Positions 1 through 7,008 of a stretch of 36,181 nt of DNA are shown piece by piece. Positions within the stretch are counted from its first letter, which is position 1; every line of letters starts with the position of its first letter. Made by a program: the position numbers and the translations under genes. The notes under the pieces are model-generated. The model worked only from the letters and a program-made list of their open reading frames with translations. It was not told the DNA's origin and searched no databases. Origin of the DNA: Bacteroidota bacterium (GTDB lineage: Bacteria > Bacteroidota > Bacteroidia > Chitinophagales > Saprospiraceae); the NCBI GenBank assembly GCA_963169455.1, contig CAUJDW010000037.1:1-36181 (forward strand). The letters run 5' to 3'.

Positions 1-151
1 CCCGGCTGAAGAACAGCTAAAAGCTGGGCCATTAGAAAACGGGCCGCGGGGAATATCGGCTTTAGCACAAGGCTTTGGGGGGACAATTTAATCCTGAGAA
101 GGCTCAGTCGGGGCATTTTATTATCAAATTGGGAATCGCTGGAATGCAGTA

Positions 152-493
152 TTGAACGCAGGCAAGTACCTCTTCGCCATCCCCTTCGCCGTTTTCGGCA
201 TTTTCCACTTCGCTTTTGCCGAAAACATGAAAGGCTTGGCCTTCGGCAGCTCTATTCTGGTTTACCTGACCGGTGCAGCCCTCATCGCCGCTGCCGTCAG
301 TATGCTGATCGGCAAGCTGGACAAGCTGGCCGCCGTGTTGCTGGCTGTCTTCCTCCTGCTCACCGCCTTCCTGGTTCACCTGGAAGCCGCTCAGGGCGGT
401 GACGCCGGCAACCTGCTCAAGGACATTATGCTGGCCGGAGCTTCGCTGATGTACGCCAAAACGATGGCCAAAGACAATGCCGTGATCGGCTAA
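152..493 (+). CDS. Small DoxX-like membrane protein
   Basis: A 113-residue, very hydrophobic protein with about four membrane segments (roughly residues 5-24, 33-53, 58-76 and 88-105). The opening, with the sequence YLFAIPFAVFGIFHF, resembles small DoxX/DoxD-like inner-membrane proteins common in Bacteroidota, whose biochemical role is mostly unknown. The frame opens after a TGA at 95-97 and contains no ATG near the conserved start, so the start used is a TTG at 152; this is the weakest part of the call, and an upstream ATT at 128 cannot be excluded. The gene is followed 12 bases later by a strong bidirectional terminator, so it is transcribed alone or as the last gene of an operon that begins left of the window. 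Confidence 0.6.
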   Translation: MNAGKYLFAIPFAVFGIFHFAFAENMKGLAFGSSILVYLTGAALIAAAVSMLIGKLDKLAAVLLAVFLLLTAFLVHLEAAQGGDAGNLLKDIMLAGASLMYAKTMAKDNAVIG

Positions 494-505
494 CTGATTT
501 GTCAA

Positions 506-555
506 CGGATAAAAAAAGCGCTCACGGATTGCTCCGTGAGCGCTTTTTTTATCCG
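506..555. terminator. Bidirectional rho-independent terminator
   Basis: A perfect 23-bp inverted repeat (506-528 against 533-555) with a 4-base loop. The arms carry a 7-base A run on the left and a 7-base T run on the right around a GC-rich core (GCGCTCACGGA), so the hairpin can terminate transcription from either side. It directly follows the DoxX-like gene. Confidence 0.85.
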
Positions 556-670
556 TACTCTTCGTTTCATGAAATTACAACATTTTAACCCGAATTGCCA
601 GGATCAATAACCAATTTGAATAAATTTCGGTTATTCTGAAGCAGAGCGTAACATTCAAAAGTGTTGACCC

Positions 671-1411
671 ATGCGATACTTCGCCGAACTGGCCTACAAC
701 GGCGCACAATACTTCGGCTGGCAAAACCAGCCGGATAAGGCCAGCGTGCAGGAAACCCTGGAAGGCGCCTTTTCCACCATTCTGGGCGCTCCCATCGAAG
801 TAGTGGGCTGCGGCCGTACCGACACCGGCGTGCACGCCCGGCAGTATTTTATGCACTTCGATTTCGACGGGAAATTCCCCCGGGAGTTCCTGCGCCGCAT
901 CAACAAATTCCTGCCGAAAGACATCGCCATATTCCGCATCTTCGAAACCGCCCCTGATGCCCACGCCCGCTTCGACGCCACCCACCGCGCCTACGAATAC
1001 CACATCGACTTCATCAAAAACCCATTCGCTATCGGTTCGAGTTATTTCTATCCCTTCACCGCCCTCCCCGATGCCGCCAAAATGCAGGAAGCCGCCGGCC
1101 TGCTGCTTGATTATGAGGAATTTTACCCCTTCTGCAAAACCAAAACGGACGCCAAAACCATGCGCTGTGCACTGAAACGATCGGAATGGGAAGGCAGCCC
1201 GGAAAGTGGGAAAATGATCTTCCACATCGCTTCCGACCGCTTCCTGCGCGGCATGGTGCGGCTTATCGTCGGCATGTGCCTCAATGTGGGCACGGGGAAA
1301 GTAAGCCTGGATGAAGTCAGGCAAGCAATGGATCAACAGCAATGGCTGAAAAAAAGCTGGAGCGTCCCGCCGGACGGGCTGTATCTGACGGACATCAGGT
1401 ATCCTTATTAG
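671..1411 (+). CDS. truA: tRNA pseudouridine(38-40) synthase TruA
   Basis: Converts uridines 38-40 in the anticodon stem-loop of many tRNAs to pseudouridine in the cytoplasm. The 246-residue length is typical of the family. The N-terminus reads MRYFAELAYNGAQYFGWQNQ, the usual TruA opening with the GWQ motif, and the catalytic aspartate lies in CGRTDTGVHA (Asp51). The conserved RFLRGMVRLIVG segment near residues 190-205 matches the second half of the fold. The ATG start at 671 begins exactly at the family's usual first residue. It stands alone between the terminator at 506-555 and a repeat tract downstream. Confidence 0.95.
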   Translation: MRYFAELAYNGAQYFGWQNQPDKASVQETLEGAFSTILGAPIEVVGCGRTDTGVHARQYFMHFDFDGKFPREFLRRINKFLPKDIAIFRIFETAPDAHARFDATHRAYEYHIDFIKNPFAIGSSYFYPFTALPDAAKMQEAAGLLLDYEEFYPFCKTKTDAKTMRCALKRSEWEGSPESGKMIFHIASDRFLRGMVRLIVGMCLNVGTGKVSLDEVRQAMDQQQWLKKSWSVPPDGLYLTDIRYPY

Positions 1412-1484
1412 GTCTTAAGGTCAGAAGGTTGAAAGGTCAGAAGGGTTGTAAGGCCGCACGTCGCGCGCCAGATGTCATAGGACT

Positions 1485-1588
1485 AAACAATATAGCCATA
1501 TAAACAATATAGCCATATATCAATATATCAATATAACAATATAACAATATAACAATATAACAATATAGCAATATAGCCATATAGCCAT
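1485..1588. repeat. Octamer microsatellite (CAATATAA variants)
   Basis: About a dozen tandem 8-base units, mostly CAATATAA with variants CAATATAG, CCATATAG and CAATATAT; one unit has nine bases. It lies between the convergent ends of truA and the AsmA gene. The unit length is not a multiple of three and there is no reading frame of interest. The same octamer occurs inside the two MITE-like elements at 10466 and 23842. Confidence 0.9.
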
Positions 1589-1601
1589 CCAGCATCAAGG
1601 C

Positions 1602-4184
1602 TTACTGCCCCCCTCCCAGCTCGAAGTCCAGGTACTCCTCCTCGCCGGCGGCATTATCACCATTGGCGTCCTCCCAGTCGGCCGGTTCCTGGATGAGTTG
1701 GACGGGGCCGAACTCGGCTTCGAGGGCGCGCTGGATTTCGCGTTTGCGCATCTCGCTCAGTTCGAATTCCGATTTGACGCGGCGCTTGGCGGACTGTATC
1801 TTGTAGTCGTCCAGCGTGCCGATTATCCGGTAGTAGAGGTTGAACCAGCCGTTGCGGCGGGAAGCCTTGGGCTGCAGGCTGGGGTCGTGGCGTTTGAATC
1901 GGTCGGCCAGCACCTGCCCGGCATTGACCTTGATGTTGTAGCTGATGTCGTTGTCGAAGGAATGTTCTCCACTGATCGTCAGGTTGAGGGCGTTGCTGCG
2001 GATGAACATGGCCGGCAGGTAGAGGCGCCGGTTGCGCACCTCCAGGAAGTTCTGCATATCCACGAATTTGATGTGCCGCAGGTCTTTGATATTGACGAAG
2101 GAAGAAAAGCTTTCGAGCATTTCAAAGCCGGCCAGCTCTCCGTTGCTGATGCCGAGCCCGGCCAGCACGCGCAATTTGTCCATCAGGAAGTTGCCCTCCT
2201 CGTCCCAGAAAGCGAAAATGGCGATCCGGGCGTTGAGGCTGCCTTTGAGGTGTTTATCCGTCAGCACTTCCTGCCCGAAGTTTTCGGATTGGCGGAAAAA
2301 TTCCGATGCATTGATATTTTCGGCGGCCAGCCTTGCTGCAAGCTGGGGGCGCCCTTCAAAGGTTGTGGCCCCCTCCAGGCGGAATTTCCCCCCCATCGCC
2401 TCCATATCGCCTTTTATCGTCATCACATTGTTGTTGAACTCCAGCTTACCAGCGAAGTTCCGCCCTTCGATGAGGTTGTAGTTGAAGTTATCGAAATCAG
2501 CATTGAACGAGCCTTTGAGGAAACTGGTGAAGCGTTCGCGGCTTTGGATCTGGGCCGTGCGCAGGGAATCCACGGCCGGCTCGGGCGCCTGGGTTTCCTC
2601 CGGGCTCAGGGCGGAGAATTTCATAAGCCGGTCAATGTCCAGTTGCGAAGCGGCCATGCTGGCCTCGAACTCCAGCTCGACGCGCTCGCTGTTGAGGGAG
2701 TCGGCGAAGAGGACAGGGATGAGGTTGAAAGCGGCGCCGCGAAAGGTAATGTCGCTGCCGGCGCCTTCCAGGCGGAGGTTCTCCACAGAGAGGCGGTTGC
2801 CCTCCAGGCGCATTTCGCCGCGGTCGATGACCAGCTTTTCATCTTCGATGGACAGGCCGGCATCGTCGAACTCCAGTGATCCTCCGGCCTGCACCCGGGC
2901 GATGCGGGCCGAACTGCGCATATCTTCGAAGGCGCCTTTGAGGTGCAGGCCTTTGATCTCCACCTCTCCTTCCCCGCCTGTCACCTTCGGGTTGCCCAGC
3001 AAACCGTAAGCCGAGGCCAGCGGCAGGACGCCATCGAGGTAGAAATCGACCTGGGGGTTGCCGAAATTGGCTACCTGAAGGCGCATCTCAATCAGTTCGC
3101 GGTTGAAATAGGCCGTAAAGTTCTCCAGCGTAAAGGTGGAGGAGCTGTTATTGCGAAACTTCCCGTTGGAGAAGATGGCGTTGAAACGCACATCCTTAAG
3201 CGGGGTGGCGAGTTGGGGCCCCGACAGCACGCCGTCCTCCAGCCCGAACTCCACGCGGATTTCCGGGTTTTGCTTTTGGTTGTACTGGCCTTTGGCCATG
3301 GCGTTGAAGGCGAATTTCCCGCTGCTGCTAAAGCCTTCCAGCCCTTTGAAATATTCGGCGGGCAGGAGGCTGAGCACCCCTTCCAGCTTGCCGTCCTCGC
3401 TGCTGGCAAAGAGGTCGAAATAGGTTCCGCTCTCCCAGCTTTCGATGCTGCCGTCCAGCTTAAATGAACTGTCTTCGACCTGCAGCAGGACGTTCTCCAG
3501 TTGGTAGGCCCCTTCCTTCATATTGACCGCTACCCTGGCGTCATAGCTGACCGCCTTTCCGGCGAGGTAACTCAGGCCATCGGCCCTGACGAAACGGGAG
3601 AGCAGGCTGGCCTTGCTCCGGAGGGAGAACTGTTCGCTGGAGAATTCCCCGGAAAAGGTGGCGTTCTCCACCAAAACAGAGGCCTCCTGGCGGCTGCGCT
3701 TATCCGAATAGGATAGTTCGATATTGCGCAGGCGCGCCTGCTCCAGGGAGATCACGGCAGAGGCCTCCTCTTCTGGCTCTTCGGGTGATTCGCGGAAGAT
3801 ATCATAGTTCGGCTTGCCATCCGGCCCCACTTCGATATTCAGCGCCCCGTCGCTGACAACCACGGAATGCACCTTGATCTTTTGCCCGAACAGGCTGAGC
3901 AGGCCGAAGCGCAGGGATACTTCGCGAGCCTCCAGCAGGGCGCCGCCCCGGCTGTCCATCAGGGTGACACCCTGCAGGTTGGCCGCCACATTGGGGAAGG
4001 TTCGGATAATGGAGAGCCCGAATCCCCGGATGACGAGCTCTGAAGTGAGTTGCTTGTTGACTTCTTTGGTGATCCGCTGCCCGGCCTGCTTTTGAAAAAG
4101 GCTGGTTACCAGGGCCGTTGCGCCTATCAGGACAACCAGGAACAAGAGTAGAATGATGGCCAGGCGCTTGAAGAATTTTCTCAT
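1602..4184 (-). CDS. AsmA-family envelope protein
   Basis: An 860-residue protein anchored by one N-terminal membrane helix (residues about 7-28) after a basic MRKFFKR start, with the rest predicted to lie in the periplasm. The region just after the anchor (lysine-rich helix, then LVIRGFGLSIIRTFPNVAANLQGVTLMD, here split: LVIRGFG, then SIIRTFPNVAANLQGV) is the hallmark AsmA N-terminal domain, and the middle is long beta-rich sequence with alternating LEGV/GSLEF elements as expected for a repeating beta-groove protein. A second conserved block near residues 660-790 (NGELAGFEMLESFS, INVKAGQ-like) matches the AsmA C-terminal region. Family members are linked to lipid transport and outer-membrane assembly. 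It is large for AsmA but normal for Bacteroidota homologues. Monocistronic; convergent with truA. Confidence 0.85.
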   Translation of the reverse strand: MRKFFKRLAIILLLFLVVLIGATALVTSLFQKQAGQRITKEVNKQLTSELVIRGFGLSIIRTFPNVAANLQGVTLMDSRGGALLEAREVSLRFGLLSLFGQKIKVHSVVVSDGALNIEVGPDGKPNYDIFRESPEEPEEEASAVISLEQARLRNIELSYSDKRSRQEASVLVENATFSGEFSSEQFSLRSKASLLSRFVRADGLSYLAGKAVSYDARVAVNMKEGAYQLENVLLQVEDSSFKLDGSIESWESGTYFDLFASSEDGKLEGVLSLLPAEYFKGLEGFSSSGKFAFNAMAKGQYNQKQNPEIRVEFGLEDGVLSGPQLATPLKDVRFNAIFSNGKFRNNSSSTFTLENFTAYFNRELIEMRLQVANFGNPQVDFYLDGVLPLASAYGLLGNPKVTGGEGEVEIKGLHLKGAFEDMRSSARIARVQAGGSLEFDDAGLSIEDEKLVIDRGEMRLEGNRLSVENLRLEGAGSDITFRGAAFNLIPVLFADSLNSERVELEFEASMAASQLDIDRLMKFSALSPEETQAPEPAVDSLRTAQIQSRERFTSFLKGSFNADFDNFNYNLIEGRNFAGKLEFNNNVMTIKGDMEAMGGKFRLEGATTFEGRPQLAARLAAENINASEFFRQSENFGQEVLTDKHLKGSLNARIAIFAFWDEEGNFLMDKLRVLAGLGISNGELAGFEMLESFSSFVNIKDLRHIKFVDMQNFLEVRNRRLYLPAMFIRSNALNLTISGEHSFDNDISYNIKVNAGQVLADRFKRHDPSLQPKASRRNGWFNLYYRIIGTLDDYKIQSAKRRVKSEFELSEMRKREIQRALEAEFGPVQLIQEPADWEDANGDNAAGEEEYLDFELGGGQ

Positions 4185-4296
4185 GGGGCTGATGGTTTAT
4201 CGGAAGGCTAATGTACGAGAATAAACAGGCAATCCGCCCTTCGCCATTGAACGCCGTTGGGAGAATAAATATTTTTCCCATTTTTTTCGAAAAAGC

Positions 4297-4327
4297 TTGC
4301 GCCACACCCCATCAGGGCATATATTTG
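4297..4327 (+). promoter_or_regulatory. Bacteroidota-type promoter of the tRNA cluster
   Basis: TTG at 4297-4299 and TATATTTG at 4320-4327, separated by 20 bases, fit the Bacteroidota primary sigma consensus (TTG, about 19-21 nt, TAnnTTTG). It is 75 bases upstream of the first tRNA-like sequence, with nothing else between. Confidence 0.75.
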
Positions 4328-4401
4328 CACTCGCTATTGAAAAAAGCTAATATCGATTAGCCGAAAAATAGCCCGCCTTCGCAAAAGCTATGGCGGATAG
4401 A

Positions 4402-4478
4402 GGGCGCATAGCTCAGCTGGTTTAGAGCATCCCGACTTTCAGTCGGGAGGGTCGGAGGTTCGATTCCTGCTCTGAGTC
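4402..4478 (+). pseudogene. Chimeric Glu-like tRNA copy with broken acceptor stem
   Basis: From about position 4404 to 4463 it is identical to the Glu-like tRNA at 4868-4944, including the anticodon loop CTTTCAG. After the T loop the sequence switches to CCTGCTCTGAGTC, so the 3' acceptor strand (TCTGAGT) no longer pairs with the 5' strand (GGGCGCA), and the T stem has one mismatch (GGAGG against CCTGC). The 3' piece looks like the end of a different tRNA, suggesting recombination between tRNA genes. It is probably not a working tRNA, although it is in the same transcript as the following tRNA-Val. Confidence 0.65.
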
Positions 4479-4506
4479 AACCGGGCGGATTGCCTTTGTA
4501 AAAAAG

Positions 4507-4581
4507 GGGCGCATAGCTCAGCTGGTTTAGAGCACCTGCCTTACAAGCAGGGGGTCGGAGGTTCGAATCCTTCTGCGCCCA
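4507..4581 (+). tRNA. tRNA-Val (anticodon TAC)
   Basis: A complete cloverleaf: acceptor GGGCGCA/TGCGCCC, D stem GCTC/GAGC, anticodon stem CCTGC/GCAGG with loop CTTACAA (anticodon TAC), variable loop GGGTC, T stem GGAGG/CCTTC with loop TTCGAAT, and discriminator A. The CCA end is not encoded in full. It reads GTA and related valine codons. Confidence 0.95.
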
Positions 4582-4591
4582 CAAATCCTTC

Positions 4592-4623
4592 AAAGAGGTT
4601 GGCTTGCCAATCTCTTTTTTTAT
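4592..4623 (+). terminator. Terminator after tRNA-Val
   Basis: The near-perfect stem AAAGAGGTTGGC against GCCAATCTCTTT (one G-U pair) is followed by a T run. It begins 10 bases after tRNA-Val and ends just before the GIY-YIG gene. Confidence 0.8.
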
Positions 4624-4634
4624 TTCCCTAAGCC

Positions 4635-4877
4635 ATGTTCCTCTGCTATATCCTCTTTTCCCCAACCCTTAACCGCTATTACGTTGGCCATTGTGAGGCG
4701 CCCCTTGAGCAACGCCTGAAGAAGCATCTGGCAAACCACAAAGGGTTTACCGGGAAAGCTAAGGATTGGGCTGCAGTACATGTGGAAACTTTCGATTCCA
4801 AAGAGGCGGCTTATGCTCGCGAGCGGTATATCAAGGCTCAGAAGAGCCGTGCGTATATCGAATCCCTGTGCGCATAG
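4635..4877 (+). CDS. GIY-YIG nuclease family protein (UvrC N-terminal-like)
   Basis: An 80-residue single-domain protein. The GIY-YIG core is seen as CYILFSP near residue 4 and YYVGHCE at 15-21; the catalytic arginine (Arg27 in EQRLKKH) and metal-binding glutamate (Glu63 in YARERYIKAQK) are present, as is the GFTGKAKDW turn. Such small proteins (often compared to UvrC N-termini or YhbQ/Slx1) are widespread in Bacteroidota, and their biological role is unclear. The gene sits between two near-identical tRNA genes, and its stop codon (4875-4877) lies inside the next tRNA, whose first 10 bases are also its last codons. The ATG at 4635 follows directly after the terminator at 4592-4623, so it may be poorly transcribed or have its own promoter. 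Confidence 0.85.
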   Translation: MFLCYILFSPTLNRYYVGHCEAPLEQRLKKHLANHKGFTGKAKDWAAVHVETFDSKEAAYARERYIKAQKSRAYIESLCA

Positions 4878-4944
4878 CTCAGCTGGTTTAGAGCATCCCG
4901 ACTTTCAGTCGGGAGGGTCGGAGGTTCGAATCCTTCTGCGCCCA
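4868..4944 (+). tRNA. Glu-like tRNA (anticodon TTC) with enlarged anticodon arm
   Basis: Acceptor GTGCGCA/TGCGCCC has one mismatch at pair 2-71; the D and T arms are identical to the tRNA-Val at 4507. The anticodon loop CTTTCAG gives TTC (glutamate). The anticodon arm is two bases longer than in tRNA-Val: TCCCGA pairs with TCGGGA (6 bp), so either the stem has an extra pair or base 26 is doubled and the variable loop is 6 nt. The first 10 bases overlap the end of the GIY-YIG gene. Amino-acid identity rests on the anticodon alone; a body nearly identical to tRNA-Val leaves charging uncertain. Confidence 0.7.
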
Positions 4945-4957
4945 CCCACTGAAAATG

Positions 4958-4996
4958 AAGGAGTTACGGCATAAAGCCGTAACTCCTTTTTCTTTT
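4958..4996 (+). terminator. Terminator after the Glu-like tRNA
   Basis: A 13-bp perfect stem (AAGGAGTTACGGC at 4958-4970 against 4976-4988) with loop ATAAA, followed by TTTTCTTTTT. It ends the tRNA locus. Confidence 0.9.
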
Positions 4997-5159
4997 TGAG
5001 TGAAACATAGGTGAAACAATTCACTGGCTTTGCTTTGGGAAGGCTGAACGTTTCTCCAGTGTCAAAAAAACATTTTGGCCGTTCTTAAACCAGCCTTATT
5101 CTTTCAAGCACTCCATTTTCGTACCTATTCAGGAGGGCCACCTGCCCGTATTCATTCCA

Positions 5160-5295
5160 GGCGTCAGGGGGTGGCTGATCGGTAGCCCAACAGGGTGAGC
5201 CACCCTCTGACTGGGCATAGCCGCTGTTTCGCTTCCGTGCTCAGTCAGGGGGTGGCTCGCCTGAATGGAACCTGGTTCAGCCACCCCCTGACGCC
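5160..5295. repeat. Four-copy alternating inverted repeat cluster
   Basis: The 14-base word GTCAGGGGGTGGCT occurs forward at 5163-5176 and 5244-5257, and inverted at 5198-5211 (one mismatch) and 5279-5292. The outer pair extends to a perfect 19-bp inverted repeat, GGCGTCAGGGGGTGGCTGA (5160-5178) against 5277-5295. The arrangement can fold as two tandem hairpins or one nested one. A separate 7-bp palindrome (ATGGCCC/GGGCCAT) follows at 5297-5317. There is no convincing gene between 4945 and 5338; the cluster is the main content of that gap and looks like a REP/BIME-type or small non-autonomous element. Confidence 0.8.
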
Positions 5296-5338
5296 AATGG
5301 CCCGCGTCCTGGGCCATACTGCAAAGAGGGCTAAACAG

Positions 5339-5577
5339 TTACCCATTTTCTTTTGGCAACAGAACAGCCGGAATACCCCCGAACAGGACTAAACAGCGAT
5401 TTCTTAAGGAAAACAGTCCAGGCAGCCCGGCGTCGTCAATGGCGATCAGGCGGTATTCGTATTCGTGTTGGTAGGAAACGGTGGTGTCCGAATAGGCGGA
5501 TAATGCTCCCGGCGACTGGTTGTCAGCGCCCGAACCTTAAAATACACTTTCTCCGACAGCGTGTTCAGGTTCAATTG
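5339..5577 (-). pseudogene. Frameshifted fibronectin type III-like gene remnant
   Basis: Reading leftward from 5577, one frame gives NLNTLSEKVYFKVRAL (about 5525-5573) and then, after a single-base shift near 5522, another gives NQSPGALSAYSDTTVSYQHE followed by YEYRLIAIDDAGLPG. Joined, these read as the second half of an FN3 module (the KVYFKVRALDNQ-SPxS-YSDTT pattern seen in large secreted Bacteroidota proteins). One missing base (GCGCTGAC in place of GCGCTGGAC) explains the break. The frame then runs without further recognisable similarity to a TAA at 5339-5341. No start is present, so this is a fragment of a once larger gene, abutting the stop of the barrel gene at 5571. Confidence 0.55.
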
Positions 5578-6383
5578 GCCTTCAACCCCTGTATCTTAAA
5601 GGAATACCCCATCTGGCAAATAAAGCGGATGTTGCCTTCGGTCAGGCCAGCTGCGGCAAGAGAACCGCCGAGAGCGGGAATCTTCCGGAATGGGTACACC
5701 GAAAGGCCTGCATTCAGGGAATAGCCATTCCATTCCACGATGGCGTTGCCGCCGCGGAAAACCTGCAGGGCGATGCTTCCGAAAGGGTTGAAACTGCCGC
5801 TGGTTTCCAGGTTGAAATCCCGGGTTTGCCGGTAGATGCCGTTTCCGGCGCCAGCTGTGATGAAAAGCAGGCTAAAAGGCTTGTCATATTGGCGGCTCAG
5901 AGGAATGATGAAGTTGCTCACCACAAAAAAGGAACGGTTGTTGCGGGGGACAGGGGTTTGAGGCGGGCGCCAGTTCGTTAAACTACGTACCCCCGCTCCG
6001 ACGAAGATATAGTCATTCACTGCGCGGTTGAGCTGAATATCCAGGGTTCCGGAGCCAAAATTATCGTCCTCCCCCACTTCATTTGAGAGGCCGAAAACGT
6101 TGGCGGCAACGACCACGCCGGCTGCTTTCCGGAGGTCTCCCAACCCAAGCGAAACACCTACATTGGCATCCGGGTAAAAGCCTTTTTGCGTGTTGCGGGT
6201 GCGGCTTTGAAAGGCAAAACCTCCCGCTACGACCCCAAGGCCGCCGCCATGAGGGGAGGGAATATCGATGGTGACGTTGGCCACCTGGGCGCTGAGGGCG
6301 CCCGGAACACTGTGCAACGCACAGGCAAAAAATGCAGCCACTATGCTTATTACACCGGAATAACGCAGCAACAGAGCTTTCAT
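5571..6383 (-). CDS. Predicted outer-membrane beta-barrel protein
   Basis: A 270-residue protein with an N-terminal signal peptide (hydrophobic stretch at about 10-30, likely cleaved after ALSAQ). The rest alternates short polar and hydrophobic strands with many glycine and aromatic residues (GGGLGVVAGGFAFQSR, NDYIFVGAGVRSL, NAIVEWNGYSLNAGLSVYPF) and ends in a barrel-like strand. No family could be named. It is the last gene of three co-oriented genes (7398 to 5571), separated by 30 and 58 bases, probably one operon. Its stop overlaps the degraded FN3 remnant, suggesting rearrangement just downstream. The final residues IQGLKAN follow the aromatic strand MGYSF, so the C-terminal strand may end slightly before the last residue. 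Confidence 0.65.
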   Translation of the reverse strand: MKALLLRYSGVISIVAAFFACALHSVPGALSAQVANVTIDIPSPHGGGLGVVAGGFAFQSRTRNTQKGFYPDANVGVSLGLGDLRKAAGVVVAANVFGLSNEVGEDDNFGSGTLDIQLNRAVNDYIFVGAGVRSLTNWRPPQTPVPRNNRSFFVVSNFIIPLSRQYDKPFSLLFITAGAGNGIYRQTRDFNLETSGSFNPFGSIALQVFRGGNAIVEWNGYSLNAGLSVYPFRKIPALGGSLAAAGLTEGNIRFICQMGYSFKIQGLKAN

Positions 6384-6413
6384 GGCCTTGGGTTTTTATG
6401 GCTCATTGGCAAT

Positions 6414-6950
6414 TCAGCCGCCGTGGTGCTGCTGGGGCGGAGGGGGCGGGGGCGGAACAGCAGGCGGAAGCGGGCGGCCGTAATTCACAACTTCCTGAAG
6501 CTTGTTATAGGCAAGGCGGTATTTACCGTATGCCCTGGCATAATCCGCAAGGCTCCGCCTGATGGCTTTCTCCTGCTCATCGGCAAGGCCGAATTCCCGG
6601 CTAAAACCGCTCACCCAGGTATCGAGCCTTTGGTTCAGTTCTTCCTTGCTTTCCGCGACACCCACGAAAACGGGCGCCACGTGAATCATCCTTTCCAACT
6701 GGCGCTGCTGGCTTCTGGATGTATTGCCGGAGGGGCCCCGCCCGGCGGCGGGCTGCGCGCCGAATATCTTTTCAATAGTGGCTACATATTCGCCGCCGGC
6801 CGTTTCCAGGCCCTCTCGGGCCTGAATGAAATCCTCGAAAATACCCCGGTGGGAATTCATCAGCCCTTCATAGTCAAGCGGGGAGCCGGACTGGCTGTAG
6901 GGCTGGCACCAGAAAAGGGCCATTACTGGAAGGATGAATATGCGTTTCAT
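6414..6950 (-). CDS. Secreted protein of unknown function, proline-rich tail
   Basis: 178 residues with a signal peptide (MKRIFILPVMALFWCQPYSQ); the cysteine at residue 15 is followed by QPYSQ, so either lipidation or ordinary cleavage after YSQ is possible, the latter more likely. The mature part is largely helical (residues about 30-150, charged and Gln/Ala/Glu-rich). The last 20 residues are proline-rich (seven prolines in a row) and end HHGG. No recognised domain. It lies in the middle of the three-gene minus-strand set with a barrel protein downstream and a cytosolic helical protein upstream, so a role at the envelope with the barrel is a guess only. Confidence 0.6.
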   Translation of the reverse strand: MKRIFILPVMALFWCQPYSQSGSPLDYEGLMNSHRGIFEDFIQAREGLETAGGEYVATIEKIFGAQPAAGRGPSGNTSRSQQRQLERMIHVAPVFVGVAESKEELNQRLDTWVSGFSREFGLADEQEKAIRRSLADYARAYGKYRLAYNKLQEVVNYGRPLPPAVPPPPPPPQQHHGG

Positions 6951-7008
6951 TTGGCGTGTTGTTAAAGTGTTTGTATGCAGTACTTTAAATTACACCTTTT
7001 CCAGTAAA

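Noticed and set aside
575-1342. Long minus-strand ORF across truA
   Set aside because: It is antisense to a clear truA and has no family-like features; a shadow of GC-rich coding.
1485-1588. Possible CRISPR array
   Set aside because: The units are 8 bases without spacers; it is a simple tandem repeat.
1698-2879. Long plus-strand ORF inside the AsmA gene
   Set aside because: Antisense shadow of a well supported gene; composition-driven, with no motif.
4780-4974. ORF translating across the Glu-like tRNA
   Set aside because: Its C-terminus is only the translated tRNA; the GIY-YIG frame is the real gene.
5160-5295. Possible CRISPR repeats
   Set aside because: The words alternate in orientation and spacings differ; there are no cas genes.
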